From positions 1 through 33,690 of the forward strand of contig JAIRNY010000008.1 of the NCBI GenBank assembly GCA_031257835.1: DNA of 33,690 bases, in the 5' to 3' direction. The first letter of the stretch is position 1. Every line of letters starts with the position of its first letter. The position numbers and the translations under genes were made by a program. Positions 8,351-15,891 of this stretch are shown here, piece by piece. The DNA is from Candidatus Endomicrobiellum cryptotermitis (GTDB taxonomy: Bacteria; Elusimicrobiota; Endomicrobiia; Endomicrobiales; Endomicrobiaceae). The notes below the pieces were generated by a model. That model saw only the letters and a list, made by a program, of their open reading frames with translations. It was not told the origin of the DNA and ran no database searches.

Positions 8351-9118
8351 CTAATGGTTGATTAAATCAAAATCATCACAAGACAAGTTGAAATGTTTAA
8401 TTATCTCAGTCATTGCCTCTGTAGCTTTTAATGGAATAAAAATGTCTGTAATATTGTTTGTAAAAGTTGAGGGCGAAGGATTAATTTCAATAATAGTGGC
8501 ATTATGCTTTTTTACTTCAAATGGAAGTGAAGCTGCAGGATAAACAGTGCCAGTAGAACCTATAATAAGCATAACATCACATATAGAACACTCCTTTATA
8601 GACATTTTTAGGTCATACTCTGGCAACATCTCTCCAAAAAACACAAAGTCTGGCTTTAGTATTGCATTACAAAGTTTGCAACGAGGTGGAGCTTGTAAAT
8701 CAAAATCTATAATAGAGTACTTACTATTGTCTTTCATGCAGATCAGTCTTTGCGCATTACCGTGAAGTCCATATACATTTTTATTTCCAGCTTTTGTATG
8801 TAAATTATCAATATTTTGAGTAACTACAGATTTTAATAACCCGCCTTGTTCAAGTTTGGCAATTGCAATGTGAGCTGCGTTTGGGATCGCTTTAAGAGTA
8901 GTTTCATAAAACCCGTCGCAAAGCATACCCCAAGTTTCTTGTGTATGGTTTATAAAATAGTTTATATCAAAAAGTTTTTCTTCATATTTGTTCCAAATAC
9001 CATTTTTTCCACGGAAAGGAGGGATACCACTTTCAACAGAAATGCCTGCACCTGTAAAAGATATTACGTATTTTGATTTACTTAAAATATTTATAGCTTC
9101 TTGTACAGCTTTTTGCAT
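8351..9118 (-). CDS. cobB: Sir2-family NAD-dependent protein deacylase (CobB-like)
   Basis: Removes acyl groups from lysines using NAD+. The Rossmann signature GAGISVESGIPPFRG sits at residues 23-37, then TQNIDNLHTKAG, the catalytic histidine in YGLHGN, the PPRC..C zinc half-site with DFVFFGE, and IIGSTGTVYPA near the C-terminus. The usual first zinc pair (C-x2-C after the catalytic histidine) reads ICMKDN: one cysteine is followed by aspartate where the second cysteine is expected. The zinc site therefore has three cysteines plus a possible Asp. AAGGG stands six bases before ATG. The gene is intact at 255 residues, normal for bacterial sirtuins. Confidence 0.93.
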   Translation of the reverse strand: MQKAVQEAINILSKSKYVISFTGAGISVESGIPPFRGKNGIWNKYEEKLFDINYFINHTQETWGMLCDGFYETTLKAIPNAAHIAIAKLEQGGLLKSVVTQNIDNLHTKAGNKNVYGLHGNAQRLICMKDNSKYSIIDFDLQAPPRCKLCNAILKPDFVFFGEMLPEYDLKMSIKECSICDVMLIIGSTGTVYPAASLPFEVKKHNATIIEINPSPSTFTNNITDIFIPLKATEAMTEIIKHFNLSCDDFDLINH

Positions 9119-9243
9119 ATGTTACCCTTTTTTAACAATTACAAATTATTTAAAGAATATCTATAATTACTTTCTTATTAATCATAAATACAAAATCACT
9201 GCTAACCTTATTTTGAATTCTGTGTTAGATATACAATAAAACT

Positions 9244-10481
9244 TTATATTTCTAAAACCGGTACAATTATAATATTTTCGTTTGGTATAGACATTACTTT
9301 TTCATACAGACAAATTACAGCCCCTGTACCAACCTTTTTTTTAAATATAGAAAGAGTTTCAAAATTTTTATAGTCTCCAAAGGCCGGGTTTGCAGTTTTT
9401 TTAACTTCTATAGGATACAAAGTCATATCTTTCTCAATTATAAAATCAATTTCTTTTTGGTCTTTATCTCTATAAAAATATATATTTGGTTTATAGCCAT
9501 TGTGCAAATAAGATTTTAAAATTTCAGAAAATACGTAAGTTTCAAGCATGGTTCCGCTTTGTGCACCATTTTTGAGAGAATCAGGAGAATCCCAAGAACA
9601 TAAAAACGATGCAAGTCCTGTATCAAGAAAATAAATTTTTGGCGTTTTTATAACTCTACTTGCAATGTTTGAACTGTATGGGTAAATTAACTGTACTACG
9701 CCAGAACGTTCTAAAATTTTAAGCCACAACTTTGCTGTTCTTATATCGATATGCACATCCTTGCTCAAGTCAGAATAATTTAAGAGTTGGCCTGTCCTTG
9801 CAGCAACCGCAATAAGAAAATTATAAAAATCTAACTCGTTTTCTATATTATAAAAATCTCTAACATCGCGTTCTATATAAGTTTGGATATAAGAATCGTA
9901 AAAAATTTTTCTATCAGTATTTTTGTTAGCTATAACTCGTGGGAAAGACCCTTGCCATATTTTTTCAAAAATTTGAGGCGACGTAAAAGGTTTTGACAAA
10001 CTTTTTTTTAAAGCTAGCTCTCTAGATGGCAAAAATGGTTTTGACTCAAAAGGTTTTTTAACAATTTCTTTATGCGATAGCCCTAACATATCAAGTATGG
10101 CAACACGACCCGCAAGCGATTCTATAACACCTTGCATAAGTCTGTATTTCTGCAAACCTGTAAGCCAAAATAGTCCATCTTTATTTACCTTGTCAGAATA
10201 AATTTTAATATAAGTAAACAAGTCTGGAGCGTATTGTACCTCGTCTATTATGACAGGAGGCTCATTTTCTTGAATAAATCTTTCAGGATCATTTTTTGCA
10301 AGACTGCGAGCTTTTAAATCATCAAGGGTTACACACTTGCGCCCTTTTTCTGCCAATGATTCATCAACCAACTTTTACCAACTTGTCTCATCCCAGTTAA
10401 CAATATCACAGGGAACCCTTTTGTTATTTTTTCAATTACAGAGTCCCTTGGGGGAAGTTCGTTTAAACATACTTCCCTTTT
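9244..10481 (-). pseudogene. DUF4143 AAA-type ATPase, N-terminus frameshifted
   Basis: The downstream frame (9244-10371) begins only at a TTG after the P-loop. Reading on in another frame recovers the missing start: KREVCLNELPPRDSVIEK, then ILLTGMRQVGKS, the Walker A, so the frame breaks right after GKS near 10372-10380. No start codon precedes KREV, so initiation may also be lost. Walker B is PPVIIDEVQYAPDL; the sensor region reads TGLQKYRLMQGV where the intact paralogue at 20995 has TGSQQYSLMKGV, another sign of drift. The C-terminal DUF4143/nuclease-like block is present: YFLDTGLASFL, ETYVFSEILKS, DKDQKEIDFII and PIEVKKT. The biological role of the family is poorly defined; this copy should not bind ATP. 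Confidence 0.85.
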
Positions 10482-10893
10482 TTAGTTTCGGATATTTTGG
10501 CATGGCTATGTAATTATAAACGAAAAGAAGTTGATTGTCAAAAATAACTCATCTTAGCTACTAACAACTGCAATATGTGCAATGTTTTTACTTGTTATGT
10601 ACATAAAAATAGAAAATATGTTGTTTGGTCTAGTTTTAGAATCTTATCGGAGTTACCTCAAAGAGCGTTCTATGAGCAATAAACATTTAATATTGCAAAT
10701 TCGCATTGTCTGAAGTAAAATACTTAGAAGTCTTTCTTGTCTTATCATTTTGTTAGTTTGCTAATTTGATTAAATAAATGTTTGTTGCGATTGCTCTAAT
10801 AACGGAGATAAGATTCTAAACTAGACCAATATCTGTGCCACATTGTGTGTGTTGTTGCGCTGGTGTAGATAGCTTATTTGCTATAATTACGTT
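10482..10893. other. Non-coding stretch with an inverted-repeat element
   Basis: No intact gene. It is filled largely by repeat copies D (10621-10705, inverted) and B (10731-10840, direct). Short protein-like readings persist in the copies (for example LESYRSYLKERSMSNKHL on the plus strand from about 10636), so the repeat may derive from a gene rather than being purely structural. Confidence 0.45.
10625..10829. repeat. 205-bp element bounded by ~24-bp inverted repeats
   Basis: The left end TTGGTCTAGTTTTAGAATCT (continuing TATC, 10625-10648) is the reverse complement, apart from one extra T, of the right end GATAAGATTCTAAACTAGAC (continuing CAA, 10807-10829). Weaker inverted similarity continues inward (AAACATTTA on both sides). 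No target duplication is obvious. It resembles a MITE-like element or two head-on repeat copies. Confidence 0.55.
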
Positions 10894-12083
10894 ATGAAAA
10901 AGCCAGAACTTTTATTGCCCGCAGGGGCTCTCTTTCAAAGTTAAAGATAGCGTTTCTGTATGGGGCAGACGCTGTGTATGCAGGCATTGCAGAAATGTCG
11001 TTACGAGCAAAATCAAAATTTCCTATATGAAGCATATGCATGAAGGAATTACTTTTGCTCATAAATTAGGCAAAAAAGTTTACTTAACACTCAACTTGTT
11101 TTCTCATAATAAAGATATTCCAAACCTTAAAAATTTTGTTAACACAATAAAAACATTAAACCCATATGGAGTTATTATTTCTGATCCTGGCATATTTGAC
11201 TACATAAAGAAAGAAATTCCTAAAATGCCTATACATATTTCTACTCAAGCAAATGTATGTTCTTGGTTAACAGTAAATTTTTGGCAAAATTTGGGAGCGT
11301 CTTTGTGCGTTTTAGGAAGAGAGGTAAGTTTTTTAGAAACTAAAGAAATACGTGAAAAATGTAAAAATATAAAGCTAGAAGTGTTTATACACGGAGCAAT
11401 GTGCATAAGTTATTCTGGAAGATGTTTATTGTCTGCTTTTATGGCGGCCCGAAACGCAATCAAGGAGCGTGCGCTTATTCCTGTAGATGGAATATAAAAG
11501 TAAATTGTTATTAGAAGAAGAGTTAAGGCCTGGAGAATATATGGAGATGCAAGAAGATGATAAAGGCTCTTATATTTTAAATTCTAAAGATTTATGTTTA
11601 ATGTCTAAACTTAACAAACTCATAAAAGTAGGTATAGACTCTTTTAAAATAGAGGGTAGAAATAAAAGTGAGTACTATGTTGCACAAACTACCAGAGTTT
11701 ATCGTAAAGTTATTGACGATTATTTCCATGACCCAGGCAATTGGCATTCAGATGCATATATACAAGAACTATTGACGTTACAAAATAGAGGTTATAGTGT
11801 TGGCTTTTTTGATGGTGTTCCTGACAATACTGCTCAAGATTACAACGAAACGATAAGTAGGAGCGATTATCGAAATGCTGCTATTGTAACAGACATTAAA
11901 AATGGTATGTTGATTGTTGAGTTAAAACATAAACTAAAAATGGGTGACCAAATAGAGATACTGTCTCCATACAAATTTGAGCCAGTAAAATTAATGTTAA
12001 ATGAAATTTACAATAGTGATAGTAACTGTCTTGTAGAAATGCTTGCTCCTGGCAAAACAAATCAGTCTGTAAAAATACCCTAG
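10894..12083 (+). pseudogene. Peptidase U32 family protein (TrhP/RlhA type), multiply frameshifted
   Basis: The full length of a U32 protein (about 396 codons) is present, but in pieces. MKKPELLLPAGA shifts to LSKLKIAFLYGADAVYAG and SLRAKSKF, then to EGITFAHKLGKKVYLTLN, HISTQANV, GREVSFLETKEI and EVFIHGAMCISYSGRCLLS. A further shift is needed for NQGACAYSCRWN, with the family cysteines, and another for LLLEEELRPGEY, NSKDLCLM and GIDSFKIEGRNKSEYYVA. At least four frame changes in 1.2 kb make it clearly non-functional. Intact members act in tRNA wobble-uridine or 23S rRNA hydroxylation in E. coli, with an Fe-S cluster held by the conserved cysteines. The C-terminal domain frame (11487-12083) is clean. 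Confidence 0.9.
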
Positions 12084-12179
12084 AGTGGCGAGATTTCATT
12101 ATTTCCAAAACAAACAATAATTAGATTAAAAATCAAATAACTTAAATTTATAGTAATTTTAACATCGGAGGATTTGTGT

Positions 12180-12530
12180 ATGTCTTACGAAAAAAATGAA
12201 GATTTTTTTGAAACTTTAGAACAATGGATTGAACAAAATGGAATAAGTATAGATAGATCAAAAGGTACTTCGCATCCACGATTTCCAAACTTAATTTATC
12301 CTATAGATTATGGCTATATTAATGGTACCAAATCTCAAGATGGTAGTGGCATAGATTTGGTAAAAGGCGATGGCGAAACTTTAAAAATTGTGGGTATAAT
12401 TTGTACTCTGGACCCGATTAAAAAAGATTCCGAAGTAAAAGTACTCTTTAATTGTACAGAAGAAAACATAAAAACTGCAATGATGATGTTTAATAATCAT
12501 ATAATGAAGGGAATACTATTAAGAAGATAA
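12180..12530 (+). CDS. Short inorganic-pyrophosphatase-like protein
   Basis: A 116-residue protein with the core of the family I pyrophosphatase fold: IDRSKGTSHPRFPN, then YPIDYGYINGT, DGSGIDLVKG, IICTLDPIKKDSEVKVLFNC and MKGILL. The acidic residues in the DYG and DG.GID segments correspond to the metal-binding face of soluble pyrophosphatases. It is much shorter than the usual ~175 residues but matches the ~120-residue proteins of this kind in other bacteria, so it is probably not truncated. GGAGG at 12167-12171 stands eight bases before ATG 12180, which decides that start over the TTG at 12174. Activity on pyrophosphate is not assured for this short class. Confidence 0.75.
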   Translation: MSYEKNEDFFETLEQWIEQNGISIDRSKGTSHPRFPNLIYPIDYGYINGTKSQDGSGIDLVKGDGETLKIVGIICTLDPIKKDSEVKVLFNCTEENIKTAMMMFNNHIMKGILLRR

Positions 12531-12570
12531 AACATTTTTATTAGTAAATTTATCCTTCTTTTTATTTAAA
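12522..12570 (+). terminator. Possible terminator after the pyrophosphatase-like gene
   Basis: AGAAGATAAA and TTTATCCTTCT pair with a bulge around an AT-rich loop and are followed by TTTTATTT. The stem overlaps the stop codon region. Weak but well placed. Confidence 0.35.
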
Positions 12571-12753
12571 AGTATCTTAAAACACATTCCTCCCGTCCAC
12601 TATAAAGTGTAGCAGGTCAAATTATTAATTTAGTAACTCACAGCACGTTTACCCTGGCAAGGAATAGTTTAAGTGCGTTTATCTCTATGTCAAGTAATAT
12701 AATTAATTAATTAATGTTAATGCGCACTATGAAACGTTAGTTGTGTTTCTGGA

Positions 12754-12870
12754 GCGTCTTTTCATTTTGCAAGTTTGCTATTTTGTTTAAATGTTTACTT
12801 GCAATTGTTCCCTTAGTTGATTACTCTAGTAACGTAGATAAGATTCTAAACAAACTATATCTGTGTCATG
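12754..12870 (+). repeat. Interspersed repeat, copy C
   Basis: Aligns with 10731-10840 over about 110 bases: GTCTTTTCATTTTGCAAGTT and TTGCTATTTTGTTTAAATG, then CTCTAGTAACGTAGATAAGA followed by TTCTAAAC and TATCTGTG.CA. There are small indels. On the minus strand it keeps a protein-like frame (ASKHLNKIANLQNEKT), so it may be a degraded gene family. Confidence 0.55.
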
Positions 12871-12871
12871 A

Positions 12872-12994
12872 AATACCATAAGTAGCGAGCTGGCTGGATA
12901 TAGGGCAAGCTTAGATGTCTTTGCTGCATATTTTGGGCTTGACGATTCGCCTGATTTGACCAGACTTAATGAAATGTGGGGAATTTACTTATAA
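12872..12994 (+). pseudogene. Unidentified C-terminal protein relic
   Basis: A 40-codon open frame without a start reads SSELAGYRASLDVFAAYFGL, then DDSPDLTRLNEMWGIYL and a stop. The composition looks like a real protein end (amphipathic helix, no low complexity). I do not recognise the family. It follows repeat copy C directly. Confidence 0.3.
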
Positions 12995-13065
12995 AATTGT
13001 TAGCTCTAGTAATATAGTAAACTCTGTCGATTAAGTCAGGTATAAAAAGTTAATATTTTTTATAA

Positions 13066-14244
13066 TTAAATTTCTGCATTTTCAGGTACGATAACTTCGA
13101 AAAATTTTTTATTAATTTTTGTAGTGTCTGTTATTATTGTTATATAGTTATCAGTAAGTACTTTGTTTTCTCCTATTTTTACAGTTTTTCTTTTTTTACC
13201 GATATTTTTATTTATAAACTCTTTTCTTTTCTCTAAGTCTATTTCAAATAAATCTTTTGCTTGGCTCTTAATTATGTTTTGTGGTACTTTGTTAATAAGT
13301 GACGATGCTTTTGTACCGCTTCTATCAGAATATCTGAAAACGTGAAGTCTTGAAAATGGGTTTTGTTTTATAAAATTACAAGTTTCTTTGTGATGTTCTT
13401 GGTTTTCTCCGGGGAATCCTGTGATAATATCTGTTGTGAGTGCTAAATCTGGCAAAATGTTTGTTATGTGTTTGATTTTTTCTTCAAAAGTTTTGGTTAG
13501 ATATTTTCTATTCATGTATTTTAAAATATCGTCATTACCTGACTGTAAAGGAATATGGAGGTGATGGCATATTTTTTCAGGGTAGTTTTGCATGAGTTCT
13601 ATTAGTTTGTTGTCAATTTCGTTTATCTCTATTGATGAAATTCTTACTCTAAACTCTAGAGGAATTTTAATTATTTTATTAAGTAGATTTGAGCAACCTC
13701 CATTATATTTGCCTACATGTATGCCAGTTAAGACTATTTCATTATAACCGTTTGTTACAAGGTTTGTAATTTCTGAAATAGTTTCATTTTCAGGTTTACT
13801 CCAAAGAATATTTCTAACATATGGAACTATACAATAACTGCAAAAGCAGTCGCATCCGTCTTGTATTTTTAAAAAAGCGCGAGAACGTTTATCAAAGCTT
13901 GTAATTGTTTGTTTTGTAGGTTCAGGAAACAATGTTGTTTTGTCTTGTACAATTATTATGCTTTCATTTTTTAGGTTTTGTTTTATGTCGTCATGTTTAT
14001 TTTTTGCTAAGCATCCTGTAAGTATTATCTTAGGATTATTTGGGAGTTTAGAAGTTTTTCTTAAAAAATATTGACATTCTTTATCTGCTTGTTTTGTTAC
14101 TGTGCAAGAATTAAAAATAATAATATCTGCTTCTTCTGGAGTTCCTACATGTACAAAGTTGTCTTTTTTATATTTTTCATATATAAGTTGAGATTCATAT
14201 TGATTTACTTTGCAGCCAAAAGTATAAATATAAAATTTTGTCAT
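13066..14244 (-). CDS. mtaB: tRNA t6A37 methylthiotransferase (MtaB-type radical SAM enzyme)
   Basis: Converts t6A at position 37 of ANN-decoding tRNAs to ms2t6A using two Fe-S clusters and SAM. The N-terminal UPF0004 domain carries its three cysteines: YTFGCKVNQYESQ, NSCTVT and LTGCLAK. The radical-SAM motif is GCDCFCSYCIVPYVR (C-x3-C-x2-C). GYNEIVLTGIHVGKYNG, HLHIPLQSG and DIITGFPGEN are family blocks that fit MtaB/MiaB, with the shorter spacing and KVNQYESQ of MtaB. A TRAM-like basic tail ends the protein. At 392 residues it is slightly short but complete. It follows rsmE directly (rsmE TAA at 14245-14247, this ATG at 14242-14244), so the two are one transcription unit. Confidence 0.92.
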   Translation of the reverse strand: MTKFYIYTFGCKVNQYESQLIYEKYKKDNFVHVGTPEEADIIIFNSCTVTKQADKECQYFLRKTSKLPNNPKIILTGCLAKNKHDDIKQNLKNESIIIVQDKTTLFPEPTKQTITSFDKRSRAFLKIQDGCDCFCSYCIVPYVRNILWSKPENETISEITNLVTNGYNEIVLTGIHVGKYNGGCSNLLNKIIKIPLEFRVRISSIEINEIDNKLIELMQNYPEKICHHLHIPLQSGNDDILKYMNRKYLTKTFEEKIKHITNILPDLALTTDIITGFPGENQEHHKETCNFIKQNPFSRLHVFRYSDRSGTKASSLINKVPQNIIKSQAKDLFEIDLEKRKEFINKNIGKKRKTVKIGENKVLTDNYITIITDTTKINKKFFEVIVPENAEI

Positions 14245-14974
14245 TTAAATTGACCCATTTATAAACTGAATTGTTAAAATACTTGCTGCTATTGCTGCAG
14301 TTTCTGTTCTTAGAATATTTTCTCCAAGGATTAGTGTACTAATATTTAAAGATCTAGCAAAATCAACTTCTTCATTTTCAAAACCGCCTTCAGGACCTAT
14401 TAAGAATATTTGCACTGTTAAATTTTGATTTTGATATTAAAGATTTCAAGGTATTACTACTTTCCTTTTCCCAAGGCAATATGGTTATAAAGTTTTTGTC
14501 TTTTGTAGCGCTTATACAAGCCTTTTTAAAATTAACAGGCTCTTCTATTTGCATAATATCGTTTCTGCCACATTGAGAGCTTGTAGATATTGATATTTTT
14601 TTATATCGTTCTAGTTTGTTTTTTGATATGTTTGTAATTATACTTCTTTTAGTGTGTATTTGTATTATTTTAAATACGCCTATTTCAGCACATTTTTCTA
14701 TTAACCATTCAAATCTGTCTCCTTTTGGTATACAAGTGTAAAGATTTAATATAAAATTAGGCATTTTATAAGAAGAAGATAAAATATGTCCGGAAATTTT
14801 GTTTTTATTTATAGAATCGATTTTTGCTTTATAAGAGTTTCCTTTCCCATCAAAAAGCATTATTTCTTCATTTTGTTTAAAACGACGTACATTAAATAAA
14901 TAGTGTGACTGTTGTCCTTGCATAGAAAAAATGTTGTTATTAATATTTTCAGGATTAACAAAAAAATGTGGCAT
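14245..14974 (-). pseudogene. rsmE: 16S rRNA m3U1498 methyltransferase, frameshifted
   Basis: The first 190 codons read as RsmE: an N-terminal PUA-like part (HYLFNVRRFKQNEEIMLFDG), then YTCIPKGDRFEWLIEKCAEIGV, TKRSI, QCGRNDIM and ILPWEKES. They end in a stop after KFNSANILNRS. One base of frame change there restores FLIGPEGGFENEEVDFA, then LILGENILRTETAAIAA and a normal stop next to mtaB. The lost sequence is the SAM-binding GPEGG/LG..ILR.ETA knot, so the truncated product would be inactive. The break lies in AATATTCTTAATAG, consistent with loss of one T. Everything else is well kept, so the mutation is recent or is a sequencing error. An alternative is programmed slippage, for which I see no signal. 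Confidence 0.88.
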
Positions 14975-15000
14975 ACAAAAAAGTTCCTTTTAATAGTCTT

Positions 15001-15044
15001 ACTTGTGCCCTGCAGCACTATATATAGCACCACAGACACCACCT
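15001..15044 (-). pseudogene. Macrodomain gene fragment
   Basis: The minus strand encodes GGVCGAIYSAAGHK, nearly identical to GDGVCGAIYGAAGHN of the intact macrodomain lipoprotein at 28049-28735. At DNA level GTGCCCTGCAGCACTATATA matches GTGTCCTGCAGCACCATATA near 28468, and the match continues through TAGCACC.CAGACACCA. It is only the ADP-ribose-binding loop; nothing else of a macrodomain remains. It lies just upstream of rsmE. Confidence 0.7.
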
Positions 15045-15144
15045 CAATTATGCATGCTTATTTCAAAGAAAAGTATAGCTGAAACATAAATTTTTAGATC
15101 AAATATTTTAGCAATATTGCAGAGAAAGTAGAATACCTTAGAAT

Positions 15145-15173
15145 TTGCTATTTTGTTAAAAATTTGATAATAT
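15145..15173 (+). promoter_or_regulatory. Promoter upstream of the HIT-rpsU series
   Basis: TTGCTA (15145-15150), 17-base spacer, TAATAT (15168-15173): both hexamers match 4/6 at ideal spacing. It would start transcription about 25 bases before the HIT gene. Confidence 0.4.
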
Positions 15174-15205
15174 TCCGCCATTAAGATATTAAAACTGGGA
15201 TTTAA

Positions 15206-15553
15206 ATGTTAGAAAATTGTATTTTTTGTAATATAGCTAAAGGAAAAGTTTCCTCCCATAAAGTTTATGAGGATGAAATTATTTTTGCTTTTAAGGATAT
15301 AAATCCCAAAGCACCTATTCACATCATAATTATTCCTAAAAAACACATAACTTGTTTAGGAGATGTTTCTTGTCAAGAAGAGCAAGTATTAGGGCATATA
15401 CAAATTGTTGCTTCAGAAATAAGTAAACAATTTAAAGAGATGAAAAATGGTTTTAGACTTATAAATAATTGTGGCATAGATGGTGGGCAAACTGTTTCTC
15501 ATATACATTACCATCTACTTGGAGGAAGAGTTTTTGGTTGGCCTCCAGGTTAA
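15206..15553 (+). CDS. HIT-family nucleotide hydrolase (HinT-like)
   Basis: A 115-residue histidine-triad protein, probably a purine nucleoside phosphoramidase. The zinc half-site C-x2-C is in NCIFCNIAKG (residues 4-13). Other blocks are KVYEDEIIFAFKDINPKAPIH, IIPKKHI, GFRLINNCGIDGGQTV, and the catalytic triad SHIHYHLLGGR (H-x-H-x-H) near residue 100. Length and order are exactly those of HinT. It precedes rpsU by 65 bases with no evident terminator, so it may be co-transcribed with the following operon. Confidence 0.95.
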   Translation: MLENCIFCNIAKGKVSSHKVYEDEIIFAFKDINPKAPIHIIIIPKKHITCLGDVSCQEEQVLGHIQIVASEISKQFKEMKNGFRLINNCGIDGGQTVSHIHYHLLGGRVFGWPPG

Positions 15554-15618
15554 AAATGTGTAATTTAGTAAGTTTTTGCATAAAATAAGCTTTTTTAAGA
15601 AAGGCGGTGTTTTAAAAA

Positions 15619-15831
15619 ATGGTAAATATTAAAGTTCGTGAAGGTGAATCTATAGAGGAAGCTATTAGGCGTTTCAAAAGAGAATGTGAAAAAAATGGAA
15701 TAATGCAAGAAATAAAAAGACGTGAATTTTATAAAGCACCAAGTGTATTAAAAAAAGAAAAGCTTGCTGAAATTAAAAGAAAAATACGTCGTAAAATGCT
15801 TAAAGATAACAAAAAATTTAGAACTGCATAA
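15619..15831 (+). CDS. rpsU: 30S ribosomal protein S21
   Basis: A 70-residue, strongly basic protein with the family pattern VKVREGESIEEAIRRFKREC at the start (here VNIKVREGESI), KRREFY in the middle and a lysine/arginine-rich tail. It binds the 3' minor domain of 16S rRNA in the small subunit. A GAAAGGCGG site lies upstream. Together with dnaG and rpoD it forms the macromolecular-synthesis gene set known from proteobacteria, here with a NIF3-family gene in between. Confidence 0.96.
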   Translation: MVNIKVREGESIEEAIRRFKRECEKNGIMQEIKRREFYKAPSVLKKEKLAEIKRKIRRKMLKDNKKFRTA

Positions 15832-15879
15832 AATAAGAGAGGGGAAGGGTGTTAATTTTCAGGCGCTCTCTTTTATTTT
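15829..15879 (+). terminator. Terminator/attenuator between rpsU and the NIF3-like gene
   Basis: AAGAGAG (15835-15841) pairs with CTCTCTT (15866-15872), and flanking AAAATAA pairs with TTATTTT around a small bulge. The right arm runs into TTTTATTTTG. It sits directly after the rpsU stop. In E. coli a partial terminator at the same place lowers dnaG output relative to rpsU; this may serve the same purpose. Confidence 0.6.
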
Positions 15880-15891
15880 GTTAAGGTAAAT

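Larger units (their letters stand above)
12571..13065. other. Decayed non-coding region
   Basis: No intact gene. It holds repeat copy C (12754-12870), an unidentified protein relic (12872-12994), and between 13005 and 13041 another CTCTAGTAA fragment followed by the recurring AAGTCAGG motif. The first 180 bases show nothing I recognise. Confidence 0.4.

Noticed and set aside
11027-11497. Independent gene for the first half of the U32 protein
   Set aside because: Upstream bases encode the missing LLPAGA and YGADAVYAG blocks in other frames, so it is one broken gene.
12951-13041. Small element with CCTGATTTGACC / GATTAAGTCAGG ends
   Set aside because: The left end lies inside the 12872-12994 protein relic and encodes its DSPDLTR segment, so the inverted match may be chance.
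14860-15042. Minus-strand 60-codon frame overlapping the start of rsmE
   Set aside because: The rsmE frame is the real one, and the remainder is the macrodomain fragment read out of frame.
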